From an uncultured Collinsella sp. (GTDB lineage Bacteria > Actinomycetota > Coriobacteriia > Coriobacteriales > Coriobacteriaceae): a DNA stretch of 21,887 bases. Below the pieces are notes generated by a model, which worked only from the letters and a program-made list of their open reading frames with translations, had not been told where the DNA came from and searched no databases. A program made the position numbers and the translations under genes. Each line of letters opens with the position of its first letter. Within the stretch, counting starts at the first letter, position 1. Of this stretch, positions 1-8,026 are shown piece after piece. The stretch spans positions 1 through 21,887 of the forward strand of contig URWC01000012.1 of assembly GCA_900551555.1 (NCBI GenBank), written 5' to 3'.

Positions 1-38
1 CGCACGAAGGCCACATTAAGTGGCCTTCGGCTCGTGCG
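1..38. repeat. Interrupted hairpin at left window edge
   Basis: Bases 7-14 (AAGGCCAC) pair with 20-27 (GTGGCCTT) across a 5-nt loop. The outer arms 1-6 (CGCACG) pair with 33-38 (CGTGCG), leaving a 5-nt bulge. Neither side shows a T-run within the window, so it cannot be called an intrinsic terminator. The string TGGCCTTCGGC at 21-31 recurs at 61-71. The rest of 39-175 holds no recognisable gene. Confidence 0.5.
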
Positions 39-175
39 GAATCTACGAAAACCTTGCGCCTGGCCTTCGGCGGCGCGGCCTGCGTCAACTATGGGGCAGC
101 CCGGTTTTCCGTTGGCCGGCGCGCCCCACTCATAATGCTTGGGTCGGTGGGCTGATGGTTTTGGGTCCCGGTGGG

Positions 176-1312
176 CTATAGGGTTGACACGAAGTTGGAC
201 AGGCGGCGGAGACCTTCGTCCAAATCCTTGTCGGAAACGCAGTAGCTTAGGCGGATGTGGCCTTCGGTGCCGAAGCAGTCGCCTGGGACTAGGGCTACGT
301 TTGCTTCTTTGATGGCTTTGATGCAGAAGTCTTCGCTGGTTAGGTCGAACTTTTTGATGCTCGGGAAGGTGTAGAAGGCGCCGGCTGGTTCCACTACGTC
401 GAGGCCCATGGCGTTTAAGGCTGCGAGCACGCGCTTGCGGCGGGTTCGGTAGACTTTGAGCATGGGGGTGGGGTCGACGGTCAGGGCTCGGGCTGCGGCG
501 TCCATCTCAAAGGAAACGGCACTCGATACTAAGTATTGGTGAGTCTTGGCAATCTCGGCGATAACGGGGGCTGCCGCTGCGAGCCAGCCCAAGCGCCAGC
601 CGGTCATGGCCCAGGGTTTGGAGAAGCTCTCGATGACGACCGTCTGCTCGCGCAGCTCCGGGTGTCGCTGGGCGAAGCGCTCGTAGCCGTCCACATAGAC
701 GAGTCGGTTGTACACGTCGTCACAGACCACGTAGATGCCCGCCTGCTCCGCTACGCGCGCCACGGCGTCGAGCGAAGCCGCGTCGAGAATGCAGCCCGTA
801 GGATTGTTGGGCGTGCAGATGACGATGGCCTTGGTCGCCGGCGTTACGCAAGCACGAAGTGCGCCCTCGTCAATCTGGAATTGCGCAGGCTCTGTATCCA
901 AAAAGACCGCTTTGGCGTGATTGGCCACGACGATGCTCTCGTACAGGCCAAAGGCCGGCGTGGGAATAATGACCTCGTCGCCGGGGTTGAGCATGGCCAT
1001 AAGCGTAGCCGACAGGGCCTCGGTCGCGCCGTCGGTCAGGATGACCTCGTCGGCGGAAAACGTCAGGCCCGCGTCCCCCATGTAGGCAGACAGCGCCTCG
1101 CGCAGGGCGGGGCGACCGTTGTTGGGCGGATAATGCGTGTCACCGCGGTCCAACGAAGCAGTCACCTCAGCGCTAATCACATCGGGCGTGGGAAAATCGG
1201 GCTCGCCGAGCGCGAGCGCAATGCATCCCGGATGCTGCGCGGCGAGCGCGTTAATCCGACGGATGCCGGAGGGCTTGAGCGTGGCAAGCGAGATGTTCAT
1301 GGGCAGACGCAT
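176..1312 (-). CDS. Class I/II pyridoxal phosphate aminotransferase (aspartate aminotransferase-like)
   Basis: 378 aa, close to the usual 380-400 aa of fold-type I aminotransferases. It transfers an amino group between an amino acid and a 2-oxo acid in the cytoplasm. Visible family signatures are ALGEPDFPTP near residue 35, the CTPNNPTG segment (166-173), the cofactor-contacting CDDVY (197-201), and SFSKPWAMTGWRLGW, in which Lys232 should form the Schiff base with PLP. A C-terminal IRLSY arginine fits the substrate carboxylate-binding Arg. The ATG at 1312 has AAAGGA a few bases upstream. A second Met lies at residue 5. The substrate (aspartate, aromatic or branched-chain) cannot be assigned from sequence alone. 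It is transcribed divergently from the flavodoxin-like gene, with 93 bp between them. Confidence 0.93.
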   Translation of the reverse strand: MRLPMNISLATLKPSGIRRINALAAQHPGCIALALGEPDFPTPDVISAEVTASLDRGDTHYPPNNGRPALREALSAYMGDAGLTFSADEVILTDGATEALSATLMAMLNPGDEVIIPTPAFGLYESIVVANHAKAVFLDTEPAQFQIDEGALRACVTPATKAIVICTPNNPTGCILDAASLDAVARVAEQAGIYVVCDDVYNRLVYVDGYERFAQRHPELREQTVVIESFSKPWAMTGWRLGWLAAAAPVIAEIAKTHQYLVSSAVSFEMDAAARALTVDPTPMLKVYRTRRKRVLAALNAMGLDVVEPAGAFYTFPSIKKFDLTSEDFCIKAIKEANVALVPGDCFGTEGHIRLSYCVSDKDLDEGLRRLSNFVSTL

Positions 1313-1405
1313 GGCGTTCCTTTCGTAAGGGTTGCACTAGGATAGCGCGGCGAGGCGTCACCAGACGGTGTAACCTAAACGGAAACCAACCGGAAAGGAG
1401 GCGGC

Positions 1406-2068
1406 ATGGAGACGACCGCACGCGGCGATGTACCAAAAACGTTGCAAACCATTGCGTATATCAGCATTCCCAATAGCGCCGATCTTGAGTTTTTGCTCTG
1501 GGACCTGCAGGATGCCATCGCCGCCTATGCTCAGCTTTCTGGCACCGCGCTCCCCCGCCCGGTTGACTTGAAGGCAAATGACGCCGGCAGCGTTGCCGAT
1601 GGCATCGTACTGGCCATTGAAGATGTGGCTGACGATGAGACGTTGACAGCTATCGAGCAGGCTCTTGAGCGCTTTGGCGGTACGGGAACGCGTGTCTATG
1701 CCGCGATTCGAGCCGCGCAAGAGGGCGCTGAGCAGGCGCGTGGGACCACCGTTCGTCTGCACAAGGCATGCGAGCGCCATGACCAATTGTGGTGCGGCGG
1801 AGTTGTCATCTGCACCGGCAGCGGCATAGCGGCGCTTCGCCGCTCCCCGCGCATGGGCCTCTTGCGTCGGCCATTTTCGGAAGCGATGGATAAGCTTGTG
1901 GGCGCCGTGCGCATGGGCTGCTCCATTGGGCATGCGCAGCTGCTTGGCGGTGGCAATGCCGGTAGCGTCGATGCCGACGGCATGGTGCGCGTCAAGCCCG
2001 CACTGCCCGCACCGATCTGGCATGCCATCATGAAACACCTCGGCGCCCGCGCCCAGTCAGATATCTAA
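1406..2068 (+). CDS. Flavodoxin/NAD(P)H-dependent reductase-like protein, function unassigned
   Basis: 220 aa, cytoplasmic, with no signal peptide or membrane segment. I do not recognise a close named family. A beta-strand-like DGIVLAIEDVAD (65-76), a strand VYAAIRAA (98-105), and GGVVICTGSGIAAL (131-144) followed by SPRMGLLRRPFSEAMDKLVGAVRMG resemble the second half of flavodoxin-fold reductases. In those proteins a strand ending in a small-residue loop precedes a helix with an RR..S.A.DKL pattern. The classic N-terminal phosphate loop for FMN is not evident, so cofactor binding is uncertain. AAAGGAGG lies a few bases before the ATG at 1406 and fixes the start. Its stop and the stop of the convergent glycosylase gene are separated by one base, with no terminator between them. 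Confidence 0.7.
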   Translation: METTARGDVPKTLQTIAYISIPNSADLEFLLWDLQDAIAAYAQLSGTALPRPVDLKANDAGSVADGIVLAIEDVADDETLTAIEQALERFGGTGTRVYAAIRAAQEGAEQARGTTVRLHKACERHDQLWCGGVVICTGSGIAALRRSPRMGLLRRPFSEAMDKLVGAVRMGCSIGHAQLLGGGNAGSVDADGMVRVKPALPAPIWHAIMKHLGARAQSDI

Positions 2069-2069
2069 A

Positions 2070-2633
2070 TTACAGAGCGCCCCAATCAACGGCCTCGCGC
2101 CAGCGCTCGATAAGGCGTTCCAGGCGCCATGCCGCATTGGCGGGACTTGTCGACGGCAGAGCGATGGCCGGCAGCCCGGTGCGTTCTTGTAGATAGCGCT
2201 TGTAGAGCCGGCCAGCTGTACCACCGTTGCATATCACCTGCTCAATGGGAGCTGCGCCGGTAATGCGCTCGATATGTGCCGGCACAACGTTTTTGATGCT
2301 GGCGTCGCTCGAGCCCTTAATGTCGCAGCTCTCGATCACATCCCACAGGGCCACACCGCCGTTAAGCAGCATGGCCCGCTTGGCGGCAATGGAGGCATCG
2401 AGCGTCGCGGGCTCACCGCTTGCCAAAGGATCGCCCTCGTTGGGCGGCACAGACACACCGAGGCACGCGGCCATCACGCGCCAAAAGCGGTTCTGCGGAT
2501 TGCCGTAGTAGAAGGCATTGGCACGCGAGAGCACCGAGGGAAACGACCCCAGCACCAAAACGCGCGAGCGCTCGTCAAACACGGGTTCAAACCCATGCTC
2601 AATATGCTGATAGCCCTCGTCAGACGCAGCCAT
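2070..2633 (-). CDS. DNA-deoxyinosine (hypoxanthine-DNA) glycosylase, uracil-DNA glycosylase superfamily family 6-like
   Basis: 187 aa. It is predicted to excise deaminated bases, mainly hypoxanthine, from DNA as the first step of base excision repair. The N-terminal block LVLGSFPSVLSRANAFYYGN (27-46) followed by PQNRFW is characteristic of hypoxanthine-DNA glycosylases of the UDG superfamily. The C-terminal LPSTSPANAAW (159-169) corresponds to the second conserved superfamily motif, and the length matches the family. The ATG at 2633 lies only 3 bases after the stop codon of the upstream glycosidase. Its weak GAGG ribosome site is inside that gene's 3' end, so the two are probably co-transcribed and translationally coupled. 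No functional link between starch breakdown and base repair is evident; the coupling may be incidental. Confidence 0.88.
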   Translation of the reverse strand: MAASDEGYQHIEHGFEPVFDERSRVLVLGSFPSVLSRANAFYYGNPQNRFWRVMAACLGVSVPPNEGDPLASGEPATLDASIAAKRAMLLNGGVALWDVIESCDIKGSSDASIKNVVPAHIERITGAAPIEQVICNGGTAGRLYKRYLQERTGLPAIALPSTSPANAAWRLERLIERWREAVDWGAL

Positions 2634-2636
2634 GGC

Positions 2637-4013
2637 CTAGGCCCTCAGCAGATAACGCACCTCGTAGGGCGCAAGCTCAAGGGCACCCGTCAGCTCGACC
2701 GTGGGCGCATCGTCGGCAAGCAGGTCGACGAAGGAGCCGTTGAGTTCGCCGGCTCCAAAGGTATAGGGCTCGTTCACGGCATTGACCGCCACGAGCACCG
2801 TCGCGTCGTCGCAGGCGCGCTCAAACAGCAGCTGCTTATTCTGGATCACCACGTTGCGATAGGCACCGTAGTTGAGAGCACGGGCCGCTGCGTCATCGGC
2901 CGAGCGCAGGTGCGCGAGCTGCATGACAAATGCCGTCAGCTCGTTAGGTGCCGGGGTGTCAAGCGCAGGACGTAGCGCCCAATCGCCATCGGGGCCGCCC
3001 TTTTCGCCAGTAATCCCCCACTCGCTACCGTAGTAGACGCACGGAATGCCCGGCATACCAAAGAGCATGCCGTAGGCGGGGCGCAGGCAGGACTTGTCCG
3101 TCAGGATGCTCGCCAGGCGCGGTACGTCGTGGTTGTCGACAAACGACAGCAGATGCTTGCCGCGATAAATGCACCACGGGTCACCGCCAAACTGGCGATG
3201 AAGCGAGTGGGCAATCTCGAACATGTTGACCGAGTTAAAGCTGGAGTACAGGCCCTTGTAGCACTCGTAGTTGGTGCAGGAGTCGAGCATCTCGTCGTTG
3301 ACGATCTGGTTGTAGTCGCCGTGGAGCGTCTCACCAATCAGCACAAAGTCGGGCTTGAGCTCACGGGTAAAAGTATGCAGGCGGCGCATAAAATCGCGAT
3401 CGAGCATATAGGCGACGTCCAGGCGCAGACCGTCGACGCCAAAGACTTCGGACCAGCGACGCACGGACTCAAGCAGGTAATCGACCACGGCAGGGTTTTG
3501 CAGGTTGAGCTTCACAAGCTCAAAATGGCCCTCCCAGCCCTCGTACCAAAAGCCGTCGCCGTAGCACGAGTCACCGTCAAAGCTGATGTGGAACCAGTCC
3601 TTGTAGGGCGAGTCCCACTTGCGCTCCTGCACATCGCGGAAGGCCCAAAAGCCACGACCGACGTGGTTAAAGACAGCATCGAGCACCACACGGATGCCAT
3701 GGGCGTGCAACGTCTCGCACACGGCGGCAAAGTCGGCGTCCCCACCCAGGCGGCGGTCGATATGGCGCAGACTGCGCGTGTCGTAGCCATGGCTGTCGGA
3801 TTCGAGCGGCGGGTTGATGAGTACAGCGCCAACGCCGAGTTCCTGCAGGTAGTCGGCCCATTGGGCAATCTTCATGATGGGCGCATCGGGGTTGGGCGCG
3901 GCGTTGGCAGCCTGGGCGAGTTCATCCTCGGCGACGGGGGCGGCGTTTTCGCGCGGAGCTCCGCAGAAGCCCAGCGGATAGATCTGATAGAACGTCGTCT
4001 CGTATGCCCACAT
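2637..4013 (-). CDS. GH13 alpha-amylase-family glycosidase (neopullulanase/cyclomaltodextrinase-like)
   Basis: 458 aa, without a signal peptide, so it probably acts on imported maltodextrins in the cytoplasm. The GH13 conserved regions are visible in order: DAVFNH (112-117); GLRLDV with the predicted nucleophile Asp199; LIGETL with the acid/base Glu228; and FVDNHD with the transition-state-stabilising Asp296. Tyr-rich segments near 140-170 and the GMPGIPCVYYGSEWG loop are typical of amylase barrels. The C-terminal about 80 residues form a beta domain. The length is shorter than neopullulanases carrying the extra N-terminal domain, so this is a minimal A/B/C-domain enzyme. GGGAGG precedes the ATG at 4013. 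It is the first gene of a probable two-gene unit with the DNA glycosylase downstream. Exact specificity (alpha-1,4 or alpha-1,6) cannot be told. Confidence 0.92.
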   Translation of the reverse strand: MWAYETTFYQIYPLGFCGAPRENAAPVAEDELAQAANAAPNPDAPIMKIAQWADYLQELGVGAVLINPPLESDSHGYDTRSLRHIDRRLGGDADFAAVCETLHAHGIRVVLDAVFNHVGRGFWAFRDVQERKWDSPYKDWFHISFDGDSCYGDGFWYEGWEGHFELVKLNLQNPAVVDYLLESVRRWSEVFGVDGLRLDVAYMLDRDFMRRLHTFTRELKPDFVLIGETLHGDYNQIVNDEMLDSCTNYECYKGLYSSFNSVNMFEIAHSLHRQFGGDPWCIYRGKHLLSFVDNHDVPRLASILTDKSCLRPAYGMLFGMPGIPCVYYGSEWGITGEKGGPDGDWALRPALDTPAPNELTAFVMQLAHLRSADDAAARALNYGAYRNVVIQNKQLLFERACDDATVLVAVNAVNEPYTFGAGELNGSFVDLLADDAPTVELTGALELAPYEVRYLLRA

Positions 4014-4084
4014 AGCAACCTCCCGGTAAGCTCAACACAACGACATCCATTGTATGCCCGGCTTGTATCCTCTTCCCCAAAATA

Positions 4085-4151
4085 AGTTGCGGTGGAATAG
4101 TTCCTGCTTGGGCCTTCAGAGGCCTTAAACAGGAACTATTCCACCGCAACT
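4085..4151. repeat. Palindromic element E, copy 1
   Basis: A perfect 22-bp inverted repeat: the left arm at 4085-4106 contains GCGGTGGAATAGTTCCTG, and the right arm at 4130-4151 is its exact reverse complement. The 23-nt centre holds a second small stem, GGCCT (4111-4115) with AGGCC (4120-4124). It sits between the MFS gene and the glycosidase gene, both on the minus strand. There is no T-run, so it is not a canonical intrinsic terminator. A second copy lies at 12188-12254. Confidence 0.9.
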
Positions 4152-4166
4152 GATGAGGAAACGTGA

Positions 4167-5363
4167 TTAGGCAACGGGCTTTGCGCGGCGAATGGCCGGG
4201 AACATTACCGTGATGGCGAGGATGACACCCACGGCGGCGATTGCGCCACCCGCGCAGCCGATCCAGGCGATACCGGGACCCGAAACCACGGCGCCGCCGA
4301 TCGCGGTACCCGTGCCGATACCGAGGTTGAACAGGCCCGAGAAGATCGACATGGCGACGGCCGACGAATCTGCCGGCGTGTGCTTGATGAGCTCGGCCTG
4401 AAACGCCACGTTAAAGGCCGTGGCGCAGCAACCCCACAGTGCGCAGACGGCAAGCACTGTCACGAGCGACGATGCGGCCGGCCCCATGAGCAGCAGGGCC
4501 ACCGGCACGCCGGAGAGCGTGATAGCCAAGAACGGGAAGCGATGCCCATCGAACAGGCGGCCGAACAGCCAGCTTCCGAGCAGACCGGAGCAGCCGAACG
4601 CCGTCAGCGTCATGGTGATAGCGCTTGCGTCGACATGGGCGACCTGAGCCAGGAAAGGCTCGATATAGCTGTAGCTTGCGTAATAGCCGGTCGCCATGAA
4701 GACCGTGACTGCGTAGAGCGCGATGAGGAGCGGGTTCTTGAGCAGCTCGGGCAGCTGTTTGACGGTAAAGCGCTCACCCGCCGGCATGGCCGGGAACACC
4801 GCTGCCTGGTAGACGGCCGCGATGGCTGAGAGGCCCCCGACCACGGCAAACGTCATGCGCCAGCCCACGGCCAAGCCAATGGCGCGACCGAGAGGCAGGC
4901 CAAAGATCTGCGCGATGGACGAGCCCGTAGCGATCATGCTGATGGCGAGCGCCCCATGGCGCGTGTCAACCAGACGCGACGCCATGATCGAGGCGACCGA
5001 CCAGAACACGGCATGCGCGCAGGCAACCACCAGGCGTGCGCAGACCAGGATGGGATAGGTGGGCGCCACGGCGGACAGGAACTGGCCCAGCGAGAACACG
5101 GCAAGCACGCCGAGCAGCATCCGCTTGAACTCAAAACGCGAGGCAAACACCATGAGTGGCAACGACAGCAGCATGACGCCCCAGGCATAGACCGAGATCA
5201 TGATGCCAGCTTGGGCCTCGGTGAGCGAAAACGATGCGGCGACGTCGGTCAGCAGGCCGATGGGCATAAACTCCGACGTGTTGAACACGAACGCACAGCA
5301 GGTGAGCCCGACGAGTGGGAGCCACTGCTTGAGCGTGATGCCGTCTTGCCTTGCCTGACTCAT
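4167..5363 (-). CDS. MFS transporter, DHA1 family, SotB-like sugar/arabinose efflux
   Basis: 398 aa from the chosen start, with about 12 hydrophobic segments, so an inner-membrane proton-driven exporter is expected. Similarity to E. coli SotB as I recall it is clear: AFVFNTSEFMPIGLL (SotB AAFIFNTTEFVPVGLL), an AGIM..YAWGV..LSLP stretch, CAHAVFWS, ATGSSIAQIFGLPLGR followed by GWRMTF, YASYSYIEPF, and a late SIFSGLFNLGIGTG. SotB-type proteins export sugars or their analogues. The actual substrate here is unknown. The reading frame stays open to an ATG at 5378, but the ATG at 5363 is preferred because GGAG lies 9 bases ahead of it. The start codon and ribosome site fall within a strong inverted repeat. 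It lies downstream of feoAB on the same strand, separated by 121 bp. Confidence 0.88.
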   Translation of the reverse strand: MSQARQDGITLKQWLPLVGLTCCAFVFNTSEFMPIGLLTDVAASFSLTEAQAGIMISVYAWGVMLLSLPLMVFASRFEFKRMLLGVLAVFSLGQFLSAVAPTYPILVCARLVVACAHAVFWSVASIMASRLVDTRHGALAISMIATGSSIAQIFGLPLGRAIGLAVGWRMTFAVVGGLSAIAAVYQAAVFPAMPAGERFTVKQLPELLKNPLLIALYAVTVFMATGYYASYSYIEPFLAQVAHVDASAITMTLTAFGCSGLLGSWLFGRLFDGHRFPFLAITLSGVPVALLLMGPAASSLVTVLAVCALWGCCATAFNVAFQAELIKHTPADSSAVAMSIFSGLFNLGIGTGTAIGGAVVSGPGIAWIGCAGGAIAAVGVILAITVMFPAIRRAKPVA

Positions 5364-5404
5364 ATATAACGTCTCCAATCATTTTGAGTGGAGGCGATTA
5401 TATA
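5363..5404. promoter_or_regulatory. Inverted repeat covering MFS start, ribosome site and a TATAAT box
   Basis: TATATAA (5363-5369) and TTATATA (5398-5404) pair, as do CGTCTCCA (5370-5377) and TGGAGGCG (5389-5396), with one bulged base and an 11-nt loop. On the minus strand it contains TATAAT (5402 down to 5397), the GGAG ribosome site and the ATG. It may be a repressor operator over the promoter, or an mRNA hairpin that hides the translation start; the sequence does not decide between these. The -35 region is poorly defined. Confidence 0.55.
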
Positions 5405-5409
5405 GCAAC

Positions 5410-5442
5410 GGCCCCGCATCCGTCAGCAACAGATGCAGGGCC
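5410..5442 (-). terminator. Hairpin after feoAB, possible weak terminator
   Basis: GGCCCCGCATC (5410-5420) pairs with GATGCAGGGCC (5432-5442) at 10 of 11 positions across an 11-nt loop. It lies 43 bases beyond the feoAB stop. The minus strand after the stem reads CGTTGC, not a T-run, so it would be an atypical terminator. It may instead separate feoAB from the MFS promoter. Confidence 0.4.
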
Positions 5443-5484
5443 GAAAACAATTCGATACACAAAGGTTGCGCCGTCAATAAATAA

Positions 5485-7845
5485 CTAAGCCAGCCCCAGC
5501 AATATGCCCGCCGAATGCACGACAAACGCCACGATCCAGGCAACGGCAACCTGAAACGCGAATACGGCCACGGCATAGCGCGCGCCCAACTCGCTCTTGA
5601 CAGCGCCGATAGCGGCCACGCAAGGCGGGTACAGCAGCGTAAAGACCAAGAACACGTAGGCGGTAAACGGCGAAAACATGGTTGACAATGCCGCGGGCGA
5701 GGTTGCACCCAAAAGCACCGTGAGCGTCGAGATGACGCTCTCCTTGGCGATAAGTCCGGTGACGAGCGCCGTCGAGGCGCGCCAGTCGCCAAAGCCGAGC
5801 GGGGCCAACACCGGCGCGATGATGCTACCCAGACCGGCAAGCAGGCTTTGCGACTGGTCGGCGACCACGTTAAAGCGGATATCGAACGTCTGCAGGAACC
5901 AGATGACCACCGTAGCGGCAAAGATAATGGTAAAGGCCTTGGTAATAAAGTCTTTGGCCTTATCCCATGCCAGCATCACCGTCGTCTTGACGCTCGGCAG
6001 GCGGTAATTGGGCAGCTCCATGATAAACGGCACCGGGTCGCCCTTAAATGCCGTGCGGTTGAGCACCAAAGCTGCGATGCAGCCGACCACGATACCGATC
6101 AGATAGAGCGAGACCATGGCGGGAACTGTCGCCTGCGGGAAAAACGCCCCGCACAGCAGACCGTAGACCGGCAACTTGGCCGAGCAGCTCATGAACGGCG
6201 TGAGCATGACCGTCATCTTGCGGTCGTGCTCGGATGGGAGTGTACGGGTCGACATGATAGCCGGCACGGTGCAGCCAAAACCGACGAGCATGGGCACAAA
6301 GCTGCGGCCCGACAGGCCAAAGCGACGTAGTACCTTATCCATGACAAAGGCCACGCGCGCCATGTATCCGGAGTCTTCCAGAATGGAGAGGAACAAGAAG
6401 AGCACGACGATAATCGGCAGGAAGGTCAGCACGCTGCCCACGCCCGTAAGCACGCCGTCGACAGCAAGCGAGCGCACTACGTCGTTGGTGCCGAACGCCT
6501 TGAGGCCCGCATCGGCCGAGGCGATGATGGCAGCGATGCCGTCCTCCATGAGACCCTGCAACGCCGCGCCGATCACGCCAAACGTCAGCCAAAAAACGAG
6601 GCCCATGATCACCAGGAACGCCGGAATGGCCGTGTAGCGACCTGTCAGGATGCGGTCGATCTTGACGGAGCGCACGTGCTCGCGGCTCTCGTGCGGCTTG
6701 ACGACACAGCGCCCGCACACGTCGCCGATAAAGCTAAAGCGCATGTCGGCCAGCGCGGACAGGCGGTCGGTGCCGGCCTCGCCCTCCATCTGGGTAATGA
6801 TGTGCTCGATGGCGTCGAGCTCGTTGCGATCCAGGTGAAGTGCCTCGGTCACCAGCTCGTCGCCCTCAACCAGCTTGGTCGCCGCAAAGCGCACCGGGAT
6901 GTGCGCCGTCACGGCATGGTCCTCGATAAGGTTGGCAATGCCGTGGATGCAGCGATGCAGTGCACCGCCGTCCGAGCCATCGGGCGCACAGAAGTCCAGG
7001 CGACCGGGGCGCTCGCGGAACCGCGCCACGTGCAAGGCATGATCCACCAGCTCGCCGATACCCTCGTTGCGGGCAGCGCTAATGGGGACAACGGGCACGC
7101 CCAACAGGCTCTCGAGCAGGTTGACGTCCACGGCGCCGCCGTTGGCCGTCACCTCGTCCATCATGTTGAGCGCGATGACCATGGGGCGGTCGAGCTCCAT
7201 AAGCTGCAGCGTCAGGTACAGGTTACGTTCGATGTTGGTGGCGTCGATGATATCGATGATGGCGTCGGGGCGCTCGTCGAGGATGAACTGACGGCTCACG
7301 ACCTCTTCGCCTGTGTACGGCGACAGCGAATAGATGCCGGGCAGGTCGGTAACGCTCGCCTCGGGGTGGTTACGGATAGTGCCGTCCTTGCGGTCGACCG
7401 TCACGCCGGGAAAGTTACCGACGTGCTGGTTGGAGCCCGTAAGCTGGTTGAACAGCGTGGTCTTGCCGCAGTTTTGGTTACCGGCAAGGGCAAAATGCAG
7501 CGGTGCGCCCTCGGGCACGGCCGTCTTGGCAGCACGGGGCGAATACGTCCCCTCGCCGAGTGCCGGATGCTCCGTCGTGCCGATTGCGGCGTTAGCGCGC
7601 GGGCCGGTATCGGTGTCGTGCACATCCACGAGCTCAATGCGTGCGGCATCGTCCTTGCGCAGCGTCAACTCGTAGCCACGCAGGCGAATCTCGAGCGGGT
7701 CGCCCATGGGGGCGTACTTCATCATGGTGACTTCGGTGCCCGGTGTTAGGCCCATGTCCAAAATATGTTGTCGGAGTGCCTGGTCGTCCGATGTCACCGA
7801 TGCGACAACGGCGTCCTTTCCAATCTCGAGCGTATCGAGTTTCAC
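5485..7845 (-). CDS. feoB: Ferrous iron transporter, FeoA-FeoB fusion
   Basis: 786 aa, a GTP-dependent Fe(II) importer of the cytoplasmic membrane. Residues 1-75 form a FeoA-like SH3 domain (DMGLTPGTEVTMMKYAPMGDP). A charged linker leads to the G domain: P-loop GNQNCGKT (122-129), VGNFPGVTV (142-150), DLPG (167-170) and NMMD (227-230). The helical and membrane part follows, with the gating-type segments MLVGFGCTVPAIMSTRTL and MSCSAKLPVYGLLCGAFF and multiple membrane helices to the end. The start is GTG at 7845, with GGGAGGA 8 bases upstream. The P-loop has Cys where E. coli has Ser, common in gut anaerobes. FeoA and FeoB are usually separate genes; the fusion makes this a one-gene system, and no FeoC is seen. 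Twin 17-bp repeats just upstream suggest iron-dependent repression. Confidence 0.97.
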   Translation of the reverse strand: MKLDTLEIGKDAVVASVTSDDQALRQHILDMGLTPGTEVTMMKYAPMGDPLEIRLRGYELTLRKDDAARIELVDVHDTDTGPRANAAIGTTEHPALGEGTYSPRAAKTAVPEGAPLHFALAGNQNCGKTTLFNQLTGSNQHVGNFPGVTVDRKDGTIRNHPEASVTDLPGIYSLSPYTGEEVVSRQFILDERPDAIIDIIDATNIERNLYLTLQLMELDRPMVIALNMMDEVTANGGAVDVNLLESLLGVPVVPISAARNEGIGELVDHALHVARFRERPGRLDFCAPDGSDGGALHRCIHGIANLIEDHAVTAHIPVRFAATKLVEGDELVTEALHLDRNELDAIEHIITQMEGEAGTDRLSALADMRFSFIGDVCGRCVVKPHESREHVRSVKIDRILTGRYTAIPAFLVIMGLVFWLTFGVIGAALQGLMEDGIAAIIASADAGLKAFGTNDVVRSLAVDGVLTGVGSVLTFLPIIVVLFLFLSILEDSGYMARVAFVMDKVLRRFGLSGRSFVPMLVGFGCTVPAIMSTRTLPSEHDRKMTVMLTPFMSCSAKLPVYGLLCGAFFPQATVPAMVSLYLIGIVVGCIAALVLNRTAFKGDPVPFIMELPNYRLPSVKTTVMLAWDKAKDFITKAFTIIFAATVVIWFLQTFDIRFNVVADQSQSLLAGLGSIIAPVLAPLGFGDWRASTALVTGLIAKESVISTLTVLLGATSPAALSTMFSPFTAYVFLVFTLLYPPCVAAIGAVKSELGARYAVAVFAFQVAVAWIVAFVVHSAGILLGLA

Positions 7846-7886
7846 GTCCGTGTTCCTCCCCCGGCGCCCGCAGGGCGTTGCATTTT

Positions 7887-7920
7887 GTTTACTATGGCTA
7901 ACCGTTTGCCATGGCTAACC
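7887..7920. promoter_or_regulatory. Tandem 17-bp operator-like repeats upstream of feoB
   Basis: GTTTACTATGGCTAACC (7887-7903) is followed directly by GTTTGCCATGGCTAACC (7904-7920), identical at 15 of 17 positions. The second copy is nearly a perfect palindrome (GTTTGCC/GGCTAAC, one mismatched pair). Iron-dependent DtxR/IdeR-type repressors bind TTAGG..TAACC-like palindromes, and these sites resemble that style. They lie about 42 bases before the feoB GTG start, a good place for a repressor. Assignment to a particular regulator is inference. Confidence 0.65.
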
Positions 7921-8026
7921 AATTGTAACCATGCATGATAGCGCGAACACGCAACGATGTTCAATCGACAGATCGGTGCAATGGGGACAGATCGCTTTGC
8001 CCAATAGATGCGATGCGGAACAACCA

